DNA from: Effrenium voratum
Lineage: Eukaryota; Sar; Dinophyceae; Suessiales; Symbiodiniaceae
Reading direction: 5' to 3'
Assembly (NCBI GenBank): GCA_963377175.1
Contig: CAUJNA010003239.1
Coordinates: 526,596-590,595, forward strand
Length of the DNA: 64,000 nucleotides
A model generated the notes under the pieces. That model was not told where the DNA came from. It saw only the letters and a program-made list of their open reading frames with translations, and ran no database searches. Position numbers and translations under genes: made by a program. Each line of letters begins with the position of its first letter. Positions within the stretch are counted from its first letter, which is position 1. Below are positions 1 to 12,800 of this stretch, in pieces.

Positions 1-153
1 GTGGGTGTGTGTGTGTGTGTGTTTAGTGTGTGTGTGTGTGTGTTTAGTGTGTGCCAAGGATGTAGTGTAGCACGAAGACGAGAATCTTACATGCACCTAT
101 TTCTTTGCATTTGGTTGCCAATTAGAAGGAAGCACCCATCCCCCACTTTGAAG
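1..153 (+). other. End of an intron with a TG repeat
   Basis: An intron that enters the window from upstream. Bases 1-52 are a TG microsatellite with two TTTAG interruptions. No coding sequence is seen before the AG at 152-153. Confidence 0.6.
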
Positions 154-270
154 GGCCGTGTCCACATCGAGCCCCTCCCGAGGTATAAGCACGGGGCCTT
201 CTTGGAGGACCTGAAGAAGCTTTACGAGCTGACCGGCGTGAAGAACCAGAAGTTGACCTTCCTCTTCTCA
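154..270 (+). CDS. DNAH2: Dynein exon 1 (AAA4)
   Basis: 39 codons beginning [10 protein letters not shown] after AG|G and containing [14 protein letters not shown] and LTFLFS. It is the AAA4 segment before the FLFSDT motif, which is completed by exon 2. The donor is TCA|GAGTCT (GA), phase 0. The following intron (271-708) has only a TA microsatellite at about 674-690. Confidence 0.88.
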
Positions 271-3200
271 GAGTCTTGGTGCTTGCGGCGGGAATTTGTC
301 GGGTGTAAACCCGACTGCCTGCAGCAATCGGGGTCGACTTTGTTTTGTAGGTGGACAGGCGCATCCTTTTTGAGTTGACCCAAGATTTCCCTTTTTCGAG
401 TGTCTGGACCAGTTTCAGAGAATCCGTTGTCTCAAGATTGGCTAGAAGAGCTAGGTGTCCTTTTGGTTTGCCTTTGAAGCTTCCTTCTAAAATAGCATTC
501 CCCCTATTTGAGACACAACCACTTTAAGCTTCCCTTTCGCCTTTCAAACATCTGCAAGCATCATCCCTCCCCCTCAGGGTCCAAAAGTTTCATTCCCAGA
601 CCACCCCCCTTCAAGCGGGTGGGGAAAGATTCCATTTCCAGACCTCCCCCCTTAACAACCAGTTGGTGGGGATACATATATATATATATAAGGCATCTTG
701 CGTCTTAGGACACGGAGATCGTGGAGGAGAGCTTTTTGGAGGACGTGGCCAACATGTTGTCCAGCGGGGAGGTGCCCAACTTGTTCACCGGGGACGAGTT
801 GCAGGCCATCCGCGCAAGCCTGGAGAAGCCCGCCAAGGCAGCGGCCAAGCGCCTAGGGAGGGAGGCTAGGTGCCCCATAGGTGCCCGACCTCTCACCGTG
901 TTCTTTTTTGGGTCCCGGAGGGTTCAAGCCTGCTGAAAAAAAAACAGAGAAAAGTTGGTACCCTTATTCTATCCTCTCTACTGGAGGACCTAGGAGGGTG
1001 TCCGCAAGCAAGCAAGCGCCTGGTGGCGATAGGTGGGGCATGGGGATTGCTGTAAGTGTAGGGGTGATAAGTAGAGAATGGGGATTCCGGGAACCCCGAA
1101 AATAGAAAATTACAGGGGGGTGTTTATAGGGGTCAGTAGGGAATGGGGAAGTGCGACAAGTAGGGCATGGGGATTCCTTAAACTTTAGTCCACACCATAG
1201 GGAATGGTTTATAGGAATGATAAGCAGGGAATGGGGAAATGAACCTGGGGACCTTTATGTATTTAATCAAGAAAGCTATAGGGGGGATGGTTTATTGAGG
1301 GGGCCAGTACATTTCTCATTCTGAGCACTGGCAAGTTCCTCAAATTTGGGGATGCGTGTTTCCTGGACCCTTTGCATTTGGAGGGTAATCTTGGTGTCAC
1401 TATACAGGTTTGGATGTTGACTGATCTGGACCTCCAGTGGTGCAAAAGATCTTCCTTTTTGGGCTTTCCCTTTGAAGCACCCTGGAGCAAAAAAGATGCC
1501 TTCATTTTCCATGGCTACTCCCCAAGTTCTGGACATAAGACTTTTTGGGAAGATCAGTTTAGTCGAGAAAGGACAAGTTGGGCAATTTGTTTTTGCCAAT
1601 CCGCTCAGGAAGTCAGGGTACGCGTGAACAGATTTGTCAAGCTCAATTGGACCGGAAACAAATAGGGTCCACTTCAGATTTACATACCCGTCCGAATTCA
1701 AGCCATCACAATGGGTGCAATTTTATTATTTTGATTGCTTACCAACTGCAAGGATACCACAAGCAAGCAAGCCATTTGGAAGAACTGGCTTGGACGAGGT
1801 AAAACAGAGGCGACCGCTTGCTTGGAGTGGTGTATTGGAACAGGATTTGTTGTTACTCGATTTGCAGGCCCAGCAAGCGAGTTTTGATGCTGTACTTGAG
1901 TAGATGTTGGATCTGACAATGTGTCGGTTTGGAGCTTAGTTCCACAATCTACCAGGCGCTTGGACGGTAGATGGGTATTCAGATTGAACTGGAAGCTCGG
2001 ACTGCTGAGTGCCTTTGCTTTCCTACAGATGGACTGGAGCTGCATGCTGAGGCGGCTTCCAGCGATTCTTGGCATCGGACAATTTGCATCATATGTTTGT
2101 GTTGGATCAATGCGGGTGATCATTCTGTTTAAATTGGATCAGCATTTGCTGTCTAGAGACGGGGCATGCACGCATCTGCATGCGTTGGGCGGCAGTGGCC
2201 ACACCGTAGAATTGTTTTGAGCACTGGGTAAGCCATTCAGAGCTAGCGGAGGCAATTGATGGGGTTTGGTCATCAGTCTATGGTTCATGGCGCCGGGACA
2301 TGGGGGGCTCACCAAATTTCCCGTGTTCTCTTGGGCTAGGTCCCCCAGCAATTGGTGCCCGACCTCTCACCCCTTTTTTGCTTGGGAGGGTTCAACCCTG
2401 CTAAAATAGACTACAGAAAAACATCGGGTACCCTTATTCTAAGCTCTCAAATCTGGAGGACCTAGAAAAGCCCCGAAGGTGCTGAAGTAGACGTGTGAAA
2501 TGGTTCCAAGTTGTTTCTGGCCGAGCTTTTCTGGTTTCTTGGGGGAACGTCTCGGGGCCGGTTTCCCGTGCGGCAGGAAGCGAAGATCAACCAAACGGCC
2601 GAAGCGATGTACGACTTCTTCATCTCGCGGGTGCGAGAGAACCTCCACATCGTCACTCGGCCGAATCGGGTCAAAAATCGGTACCCTGAATGCAGCCAAA
2701 CATGGGTGTGGGTCCAAACATGGGATAAAAACTGGTAACACCTGGTAAATGGGTATGGTGTGTATCCCAAATCAAACCTGAAAAATGGAAACATGGAGTA
2801 AAACCTGCGGTCTTCTGGTGGCTTAATTTTGACCCATGCCCACTTGGTGGAAGCACTCGCTCTGATTCCGCGAGGATAGCCATAGCTCCCGCGAACGGTT
2901 CCCTCCCACAAATGCTATGTTAGTGGGAGCAGGGGTAGCCATAGCTCAACAGGATTTGTGGGGTCCGAAATCTGGGCCAGTTCTTACACCTTGCATGCCA
3001 CGCACCAAGGAAGCCTGCTGATTCAAGAGCTGGGTCACCGGAGAAGTTCAGGATATGTGTTTTTCCTTTGGGTAAACAAGGCAATCCCAGGGACGCTGCG
3101 TTTGTTTGACGTTCAGGGAATGTGACTGTGAGTTCATGCCAGTCCGGCGTGTGTGGATCGGCGTTCGGACTTGGTCTTCCAAGCCTCGACAGCTATGCGT

Positions 3201-6200
3201 CCAAGGGTTTGATGTCCTTCCCTTGTTCGCCTCTTGCAGCCTTATACCAGGAGGAACAGCTTGTGTAAGGTCTCGACCAATTCACCTGCAAGCTTGTGCT
3301 AGCATCCCAAGGAAAACATATTATAAAACAGGTCTGTTTCAAGCGTCCACTTGCCGGCCAACTTGACCAGGGCGCCCTGGCCGGCGGCTTCAATCAATCC
3401 CGGGGCAACACCTCACTCAGTCGGTTTCTGGCAGTTGAGCCAGGCAAAGTGTGAGAAAAGGAGCCACGGCAAGACACAGGGCTGTGGGTCAAAACCAATG
3501 GTCCCATTTTGGGGTTTTCGGTGCACCACCCATTTTAGAACCTATTTTAGTTGGGATTGGGATGTTCACTGGGTGTACGATTTGGATTTGACCCATAGCC
3601 ACATATAGATAATATGGTCTAGCGCCAGTCTCGTGTCCACTCTGATGCCTGTAAGCTTGCGAAGGCCTGCATCGATCCTTGCTTGGCCCCATGTGCGATG
3701 GCCCTAAGCCGGTGGCTTGAAGGTGTCTGTTTGTTGGCTGCAGGCTGCAGGCACTTTTGGGGTTCAGTTTCTGTTTTTCGCCCCAGGTCTTCTGCCTGTC
3801 CTACATTGGCAATAACTTCCGGGATTACTGCCGCGCCCTGACCAGCAACCACTGATGTGTGTGGCGCTGACGTGAGAAGGTGTGCAATGGGGAATCAAGT
3901 GGACACCGGAACTACTCCAGTTGCAAGTTGGTCGGGAGGAGCAGACAATACGGGACCCTGTGTGGATGCTGTTTAAGAGGAGCCAAAAGGAAACCGACCA
4001 TTTGAGGGGTGCCCTAATTTTGAGACAAACCCAGATGCTGTTAGTGTCTTTTCTGGAATGAACTTGGTGGCCACTCGTGGAGGAGGTTAATAGAGGTGAG
4101 AGTGTCTTGGTCTTGTGAGAACTGTTTGAGCCAGCTTTTGTTTGTTTTTCACATGGACCAGTCTCATTGTCCATGTAGCATCAAGGTGATTCATCATTTG
4201 CTCAAACGTTCTGCGCAGCCTTGCGAACATTTCGAGTTGCGGCTTGCCGACTGCTTTTGATTGAGACACAGCACAGCGATTTCAGCTTTGGCTGGCCAGG
4301 CAGGTTTCTAGGGCCATTCTAGGGTTCAAAGCTCCCATGTCACTGGTGATTGACCAGCACTCTTTGTTTCAACTGGGTTTCCCTAAAGCAATCAAAGGCT
4401 TACTTGAGCCGACCTTTTTGGCGTTCTCACTTGCGTCTCATGTTTAGATAAAGTGCAACAGGTGCAATTTATGTCAACGTTCGTACAGTGGGCATTCGTA
4501 TTTTGCGCGTTTCCTTTCCTGGTCGGGGTGGTTTTTCTTTGCTTGCTTCGGAATCGTACGTCGCTGTAGATTCGAGTGATGCGAGGTTCGGGCAACATAT
4601 CCAGGAGATTCCAGGAGTCTATGGTCACTTTGGAGTTCGGGATATGCGAGCCTTACAAAATGTCAACCGCACAAACTTGGGCGGTGTCGATCCCCTGAAG
4701 TTTCCCATCACTCTGTACTTCCCTGCGGATTAACCTAGAGTGAGCTCATCGTATCACCATTCCTAGCTAGGAAACCAACAAGGGTGGCTTTCTTTCCCTC
4801 AATTCAAACCAAAACCAAAAAGTCAGTTTGACACCAGACCTGACTTTTGCCGTGTTTTTGCGGAAAAAAGAGCTTTCCCCCCCCCCATTTTCCGGATGCG
4901 GATTTGTTTTGTTTCTTCCGGAGGCGGCCACTTTTCCCGGCCGGAGGTGTGTTTTTCCTCCCGAGGCATGTACCCCTCCCTGGTGAGCTGCACCACGGCG
5001 ATCTGGCTGCTGCCCTGGCCGGCGGAAGCGCTCACGGAGGTGGCCCTGAAGTTCCTCACGGAAGGCGCGGAAAGAACTTTGGTCGGGTTGGTCGGGTTGG
5101 TCGGGGGGGTTTGGGGTTTGGGGGGTTTTGGGGGGGGTTGGGGGGGGTTGTTGGGGGTTGGGGGGGGTCGGTTTGGTCCAGGTGCAACCAGTGGTTTGAT
5201 TTGTTTGTCTTTTCCACTGGGGGTGGGGGTTTTGGGGGATTGGGGGGGGTTGGGGGTTGGGGGGGTGGTTGTGGGGGGGGTTCTCAGAATTTCGGGCTTG
5301 TGGTTGGGTCCTCTTTGGTTTAAGTTTCAATTACCAAAAAGGGGGTGAAGCTCCGGAAACCTCCATGGCTCTTCAAAATAGGGCTTTGTCAGCTGAGCAT
5401 CGGGTTTTGTTACCCGCAATTTGAGAGTAATATCGGGAGAGGGGCGGTATCCTTGAACATGTGCACCGCACCACACACGCGGAAGCATGTGGAAGGTTTT
5501 GCGGAAGAGATTTCTGTCGCGGAAAGTTTGCGATTTGTACTTCCCACAGTTTGTTCAAGCTTCGCCATCTCTCTGGGAACAAAATGTCAACACTCTGACT
5601 CCCGCCAATGGGTCAGGGCCCCCTTCCAGTGCTCCACTGGTGGTAGAGCTCCGTCCCAATTCCGTCCCAATTGCTCGGGATCAATCTGGATCCGACGAGT
5701 GCCTCTCCATACCGACACTAGCAATAGACCTCGGTCCCCCGGCCGCATCATCGATTCGCATCACGACCACCCACAGGAGATCTTGGGCCCCATGCATCAT
5801 CGATTCGCAATGCCATCCATGGGCATGACCTGCACCGGAACAAATTCCTCTAGAAGCCATAGAGTTTGAAAATAGGTCCTCCTCCCTGGTACTGCATAGG
5901 GTTCACCGTTGCTCCACCTGTGAATAGCATAGAGCTTGCTTGACGCACGTCCTCCATCAGTGGAGTCCGTCACCGGCATCATTCTCGCTCTAAGGCCTAT
6001 CGGCCCTGCCACTGCAGCTCTCACATGGCCACCACGTCTCATGGCACCCGATTCAGAAGTCTCGTCCATGACTTCTCAGACAAGAGAGACTTCCCACATC
6101 TTTACCGTCCTCGGATTTTTCTTAGGCCTGGAGCGCGATCCATCTTCTCGCCACCAAGCCTGCTAGATCCCACATATAGAAGGTCTCCTCAATTGGCCCT

Positions 6201-6679
6201 CTGCAGGAACTCGTACCTCTCTTCTGACCTTTGCTCCTCTCTTGGAAGTAGTTGCATGCGTCCGGGTCTTGGGGAACACTTGGATCTACTCTTGCTGGTT
6301 GAAGTCGCCCAATCATCTCGAAGATGACAGACGACTTTGCGCCTCATCAAGTCTGGCCTTTTGCGTTCTTCAACCCTCGTCAGCGCTCCGGCTCTGAGTG
6401 CGGATAGCCGTGGCCTCCACTTCATCATCACCAAGCGAGCTGGACAGGTCGCGCTCGATTTGCGGGTCAGTCATATCCTCGATCTCCTCCTCCTTCAGCC
6501 ACCCGCAGCCTCGGTCTAGGGCCCGGCTGTCTCATTTTGAGAAACTTGCGCCGCCGACTAGACAAAACATCTCATGCAATGAGTCCAAGTCTTCAGTTGC
6601 AAACGGGGTGAAGACGGAGGCCTCTGGCTGCGCTATCCGCACAAGGCCAAAAAGAGAAGTGGTACGCAACTGGAGTCAA

Positions 6680-6718
<39 letters not shown>

Positions 6719-6742
6719 CCGTGTTGAGTCAAATTAAGCCGC

Positions 6743-6820
<78 letters not shown>

Positions 6821-9800
6821 GATGCGAATTTTCCCCGAGAAAAACAGCTCAGCAAGGGTTTGGTCGCGATTTCACCACGGAGTTCTGTACCCCTCCAACC
6901 TATGCGAACTTCTGATCAAGAACCACACAACAAACACCATGCTTCTGTACGGCTCCCAATCACCGGAACATAACCACAGGCCTCCTACGAAGTCCTTGGC
7001 AGGTCTTTGTGTTCCCTAGCTGAAAGCTATGGGTTCTAACTTCTAAAGAGGGGAAACTGATTTGCGATTGGGCTGGTGGTAGGGGGGGTGCAGTTTGGGC
7101 TGCGAGGTGGTGTTTTTGGGATGCTGTTTGGGGTGCTGTTTGAGGTGCCGGTGACGGTGCGGGCGCATGTTTGCAATATTGACGGCCAGGTGCTCTTCGG
7201 GGCGCTCTTCGGGGGGTGATGTTGAGGTGCTGGTGTACAATCGTCGGCATGTTTTGGCTATCGGGGGTCTATTCGGGTGTGTTTTGTTTTTTGGTTCTGT
7301 TCCTTAGTAGGCTGCAAAAAACAACAAGTGTTTGCCACCATACCTTGACTGCTATTGGGTTGAATGTTCAGACTCACGTTTTAGGAAATCAAGCGGTTTT
7401 CCTCTAACCCCCCAAAAGGTTAAACACTTTTTGCAGGGAGCTCAACAGCAACCAAGATACCAAGAGTTCTGTACCAAGACTTTGGTGGGCCAACTAATGG
7501 GTTTTCCGAATTAAACCACCTAACAGTTGGTCACTTTTCGCCTGGCTTCGCAGCCATTTTCCCTGGGTTTACGGAGGTAGAAAGAAGGATCCCTGGGTTA
7601 AGAATGGAAATGGAAGTGTCCCCTAGAACCATACCAAGACTTCTGAAGCCTCCCCTCATTGCGGTTGGTGAGGCGAGCTGGAGGAGCACTTGAGGGCGCC
7701 AGTGGCGGAGATCTTCGGGACCGCGCACACCACGGTGATGCGTTTCTCCACGCGGATCTACCAGGAGTCGAAGAAGCTCGGGGAAACCAAGCGGTGGGTT
7801 TCGTTTGGTTTGGGTGAAACAATCGTAAACTAATTCAAGCCAAAGCAACCAATACAACCTTTGTATTGGTTGGTTTGGATTGAATTTGTTTAGGATTGGC
7901 TGGTTGATCGTTCCAGAGGTCTTTCTTTCCAGGAGATTTATCAACAAATTGGTGGGTGGTCAAAAGAACGAATCTACCAGCAGTGGGGGATGGTTGGAGC
8001 CGTGCTACGGGAACGGGAGGCTCTGCTTGGCAGAGACTCCAATACCTTTGATCATTTTCAACTTTTGTTTGGAGAGGTTCCTTCAACTCACTTCCTGACT
8101 TCATAGACTCTAAACTTTTTGAGAAGAACATTTTAGTGGCCTACAACGAGTTTGAACTTTTGTTTGGCCCATCAACTCAGGAAGTGAGTCAAACATAACC
8201 GCGCAAAATATATTCTTTTTATTCCTGTTCAACTTTTTGTTTGGAGAGGTGTTCAAAAGCAACGCAAAATAGATATGCCAAACGTACGGAAGGTTGGGAC
8301 AAACACAACCCAACAAGCGCCCCCTTGGAATCCCATAGCCGCTTGATGTTTGGGTAGGGGTTCCGCTCATGGGGAATCGGTTGAGACCAGGAACTTCCCC
8401 TTTGGTGACTTTTGCTAGCAGGTTCTGAGGCGACGGTTCTTTGCGCAAGTTGCCAAAAATCAGACAGAGAGGACTTTTGCGGGATTTCCAGAAAGAGAGA
8501 TAAATAAAGTTTTCCGATTACATCCTGCTCCCCGTTTCCATCATATGGTGTAGAGATGAGATGGGGAAAGAGGATGGGGTTGAAGAAAATGTCACTATCT
8601 CTTGTTCTTCTGGATATTTTGAGAGAAGCATCTCCGGACAACCAAATCATATTGGGATTCACAATTTACTCGTCTACCTTGGGTGTCCTTGAGTGACAGG
8701 ATGTCTCTTCGCTAGGGAAGCGAAGATAATTGCCATAGGCCAAAGTTTTTCCAAAGGTCGTTTCATAGCAGCCCAAATGCTCGGTTTTTGTGGAAGGTCA
8801 CACGCAACAAAGCTCATGCAGGCTGGGGGTTAGGGAGGGGAGGGGGGGGAGCCCGAACAAGCCCGCCCTTATTAAGCCCCTAATAAGGCCTTATTTGGGG
8901 CTTACCCCCCCCCTCCCTCCCCCCCAGCCCCCATGAAAAGCTCATGCGTTGGACGCCAGCACTTTTCGAATGCAAGTTCATCGCGCGCCGCAGTTGTTGG
9001 GCTCAGCTCTGGAAAGAGAGAGAAGGAATTCGCCATGGACGGCTGTGACCTGTACCGGGCGCTAAATCTAGAGCCGCCCAACGTGAAGAAGATGAGGCAG
9101 ATAGCCCAGCAGCGAGTCGCGAATGGCAGGATTCTTCAACCAGCCAAACCAAATACTTTCCAGGAAGTGCAGGTCGGCCCAAGCGAGGAAAAGGAAAAAG
9201 AAGTCCCTCAGTCTTGAGGCGTTGATATGTGACTTGGCAAATGCACATCTCTTTGGCGTGCCCGGAGTTCCCAAAGGCAAGCCAGCCGAGAATTTTCCGC
9301 TAGAGCGGTGTCCCGCTATGTGACACACAAGATGTTGCCCCGTGTCCAGTCCCACAGGGTGGATCAACGGTCTTTTGATCCTGTGCCCAATTGCAATCGA
9401 TCCTAAGGTCCTAATTGGCAGAATTGGTGCCGCCTTTGTTTGCCGAGAGATGCGATGCCAAGCGCTGCTTGCTCGGCGCCTTTGCCACGTTTTGGGGCCG
9501 CAAAATGGACGTATCATGTCCACAAGCTCAAACTATCCCCGGTCAGTCACCGAGGGAGGTTGAAGCCATTTGATGTGAAATGGCGTGTCCGGCTATGCAG
9601 CATAGGCAATTGCTCATCATGATTGGAAGCTGTTGATGTCTGAGGGGCAACTAACTCCACGGATCCTTTGTTCAACAAAACCACTATGCTGAGTGTTTTG
9701 AAGGATTGTTAAATGGAGTTCCTGGAAATCCACAGTTTGCCTTTGCAGCACAAGTCGGGCTCCGATATCCGTTCCATAGAGCCGGCGTGAAGCTAAAAGC

Positions 9801-12800
9801 GCCTAACGGGTGAAGGGTTCCTTGTGGCTGCCACTTGGTTGGCTGTTGGGTGTGCCTTTTTTTGTGTACGCTGTATGCTTAAGTTTACAGAAGAGATGGG
9901 CAAAGAGTGAGGGAGACAAGTGTCCCAGCTTAGGATGTGTTGCGTGAGGGCTTGACGTTCGAGTGGGTTCAGGTCGCTGTGCCAATCTCGCACATACTGC
10001 CAATCTACGTCACCTTGCCTGGCGCGCCCAAGGCACATGGTTACTCTAGCTTGAGGCGGATGGCCTTCTTTCTAGGGGTTGATTCCTTTTCCATTCTTTT
10101 CAGCCATCGTTCTTTTCAAAGACCGATCGCCATTTCCCCGGGGTTTTCTGTGGTTTTCTAGAAAGATTCGGATCCCTGGAAAGAATGGAAATGGAAGCTA
10201 CCTAGATTTTTGGGAGAGCATGCCCCGTGAGCGTGACCGCAACGGGTTTTCCTGTTAGATCCTTCCAGGAGCAGAAGCGCATGAACTACGTGACCCCAAC
10301 GAATTATCTGGAGCTGGTGCAGGGCTACATGAAGATGCTTCAGGAGCATTGGGTTCATCAAAAGGTCTTTTTTGTGACCTTGAAGTGGCTCCCAGTCCGG
10401 AACATGGGATTACCATTTTGGAAAATGGATCGCATTTGGGTTTTCGGTGAATTATCACCTATTTTGGAACCTATTTTAGTGGGGATTAGAATGTTTACTG
10501 GGGGTATGGGGTTTTGACTCATAGCCATATGTCCCACATGTGAACAGTTGCCCAGGATCATTTGGGGGCCGAAGGGAATATTGAACCCCCCAGATCCAGC
10601 TTTGCCCAAGGGCCCATTGCTTTGCCTTGGTCCAACTTGGAAAGCTCAGTCACAAGTGGGAGGTTCTGAAGCTAAGCTGTCATCCATGGCCATCGGAGTC
10701 GGTTTCCTGGAAAGTGGGTTGAAGGGCAGATTTGTCCAAGGTAATGAGCGTCTGAGATTGACGTCCAGCTTTGAACCACCAGAGGCTTAGAGATCCGAAG
10801 CCAAGATGAGGAACTCACTGCCTATTCCCCTCGTACCCCCCCCTGAGGGTCTCAGCACATCTTAAAAGAAAAAAAATGGACAGCTTCCACTGAGCGCAAA
10901 GATGCTGTTACTTGGCTCTCGCCTTGAGTCGAACGTATTTTTGTTGGCAGACACGATAGAGAGCGTGAGGGGTCACAATCTAGCCACCAACAACTATCTG
11001 GCTTTGGCTGGGGGCTCTAATTCCACCTGAAATCAGCCTTCATATTGTTTGAAAACGACTTCCTATGAGTCGTTGCCTTCAACGGACGTTGCACTTGCGC
11101 GTACTTCAGGACAAGCAAAAAGAGTTGGGCGCTGCGGCCGACAAGCTTCGCAACGGCTTGTCGCCGCTTGAGTATGAGTTCGGATGGGCGGTTTGGAGTG
11201 CGGCTCTTGTTACCTCCAGTTTGTTCCTGTTTCCAGGTGAGTTTCTCTTAATCCTTTGCAGCAAGCAGCTAAAAAGGGTGTCCATTTTCCCTCACTGGAG
11301 GGTTTGGGATTCCGGGACCGCAAAGTTTCAGGCGAACCACTCAACTCATGCCTGTAGTCATACAGATACCTATACATTCATATATATATATATGTATGAT
11401 AAATATATATATATATACATATACATATACTTGTATATATGTTCATATACTGCAATCCTTCAGCCCTGTTGATCGCTGAGTCTCCGTGCCATCGCCGCTT
11501 TGACCTAAGGAAGCTGGATGACGCCAGAGTACAGGTGGCCGAGATGAGCGTAGACTTGGCACCTCGGAGATGCACGCGCCGCGAGGGGGGGGGGGGGTTG
11601 TTGCTACGGCTTGGTGAGGGAAGCAAAAACAAGTTATAACTACCCAGATTGTATCGTATTTTATGATATTACATTATATATATATATATTATGTTTTATT
11701 ATATTATATTATATTAGATTTCAGCCTGCATGCCGCCGACGCCGCAAGGGCCGAGGATTTGGGAGGCTGCTCGCGGCCGGGACTGTGCTGCGCGCCGCAG
11801 GTCAAATCGCCGCTGAATGAGGCGTGAATGCCGCGCCAGTCCCGCAAAGCTGAGGGCTGCAGTTCCGTCACGCCCATGGTTTGACTCCAGGCTTAGGAAA
11901 GGAACAAAAAGGCTCGCGCGGACCCCGCCGCGCGTGCGCCTGACGTACGCCAAGTCGCCGCTGAAATTTGTGCGCGTGCGCGCGGCGCGAAGGCTCTCCG
12001 CGCCCAGGATCTGGTGATGCGGATTGTATCGACCGATTTAGGCCGCGAGGGGTCGGAAGTAGAGGTAAGAGTTGGAGATGGGAGAAGTTGGAAGTTTGGG
12101 GTAGATCTTGGAGTCAGAGGTAAGAACTCAGAGGTTAGAGCCAGACCCTGGAGGCTGGGTTAAAACAAGTTAGAGGTTAGAGGAGGCACCTGGCAACGGC
12201 AAGATCCCTGCCACATGTAGACCACCTCCCGTCGCCTGACGTTGGAAATGGTCAGCGGCAAGATCCCCACATGCATAATACATACCCACTTGAGCAGCTG
12301 TAACAAGTCCCCATTACGACACACTCATGGGGTATTCATAGAGTCGCTCACTTGTTGAATAGCACCCCCTTCTCCTTTTCTTGGTCGGTTCCTGCCTAAA
12401 AACATTCTGACACCGGGTAAGGCCACTTGGCAAGCGGCTAGGAAGAGAAGCAGAAGATCTGTGACATCAAGGCCAAGGAGTGCGAAGAGCTGCTGAAGGC
12501 TCGCAGCTTCTTTCTTTTTGCCAGCGGAGGCAGAGGGGAAACGGCGCTTGGTGGTTGTCTTGTCCGTTTGGATGTTTTGCACTGCTTGCTGGCTGGTTTT
12601 TGCTCGCTCGCCTTTCTCGGTTGGTTGGTTGGTTGGTTGGTTGGTTGGTTGGTTGGTTGTTTGTTGACCTGTCCCTTGCAGTTTTCGGTTTTAGCACAAC
12701 ATATTTTGCCTTGAGCACGCCGGACAATGACTTGCTTTTCTTGGCTTGACACGATGCTGACCCGCCGTTGAAACTGGAATATGTCTGCAGAGCTTGTGAA

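Noticed and set aside
664..690. TATA-box promoter at the TA tract upstream of exon 2
   Set aside because: The tract is a TA microsatellite inside an intron; similar tracts recur in many introns and dinoflagellates rarely use TATA boxes.
4767..5348. Long frames on both strands (150-187 codons) in the G-rich block
   Set aside because: Glycine/proline-rich translations produced by G runs; the true coding segment here is the 33-codon dynein exon 5.
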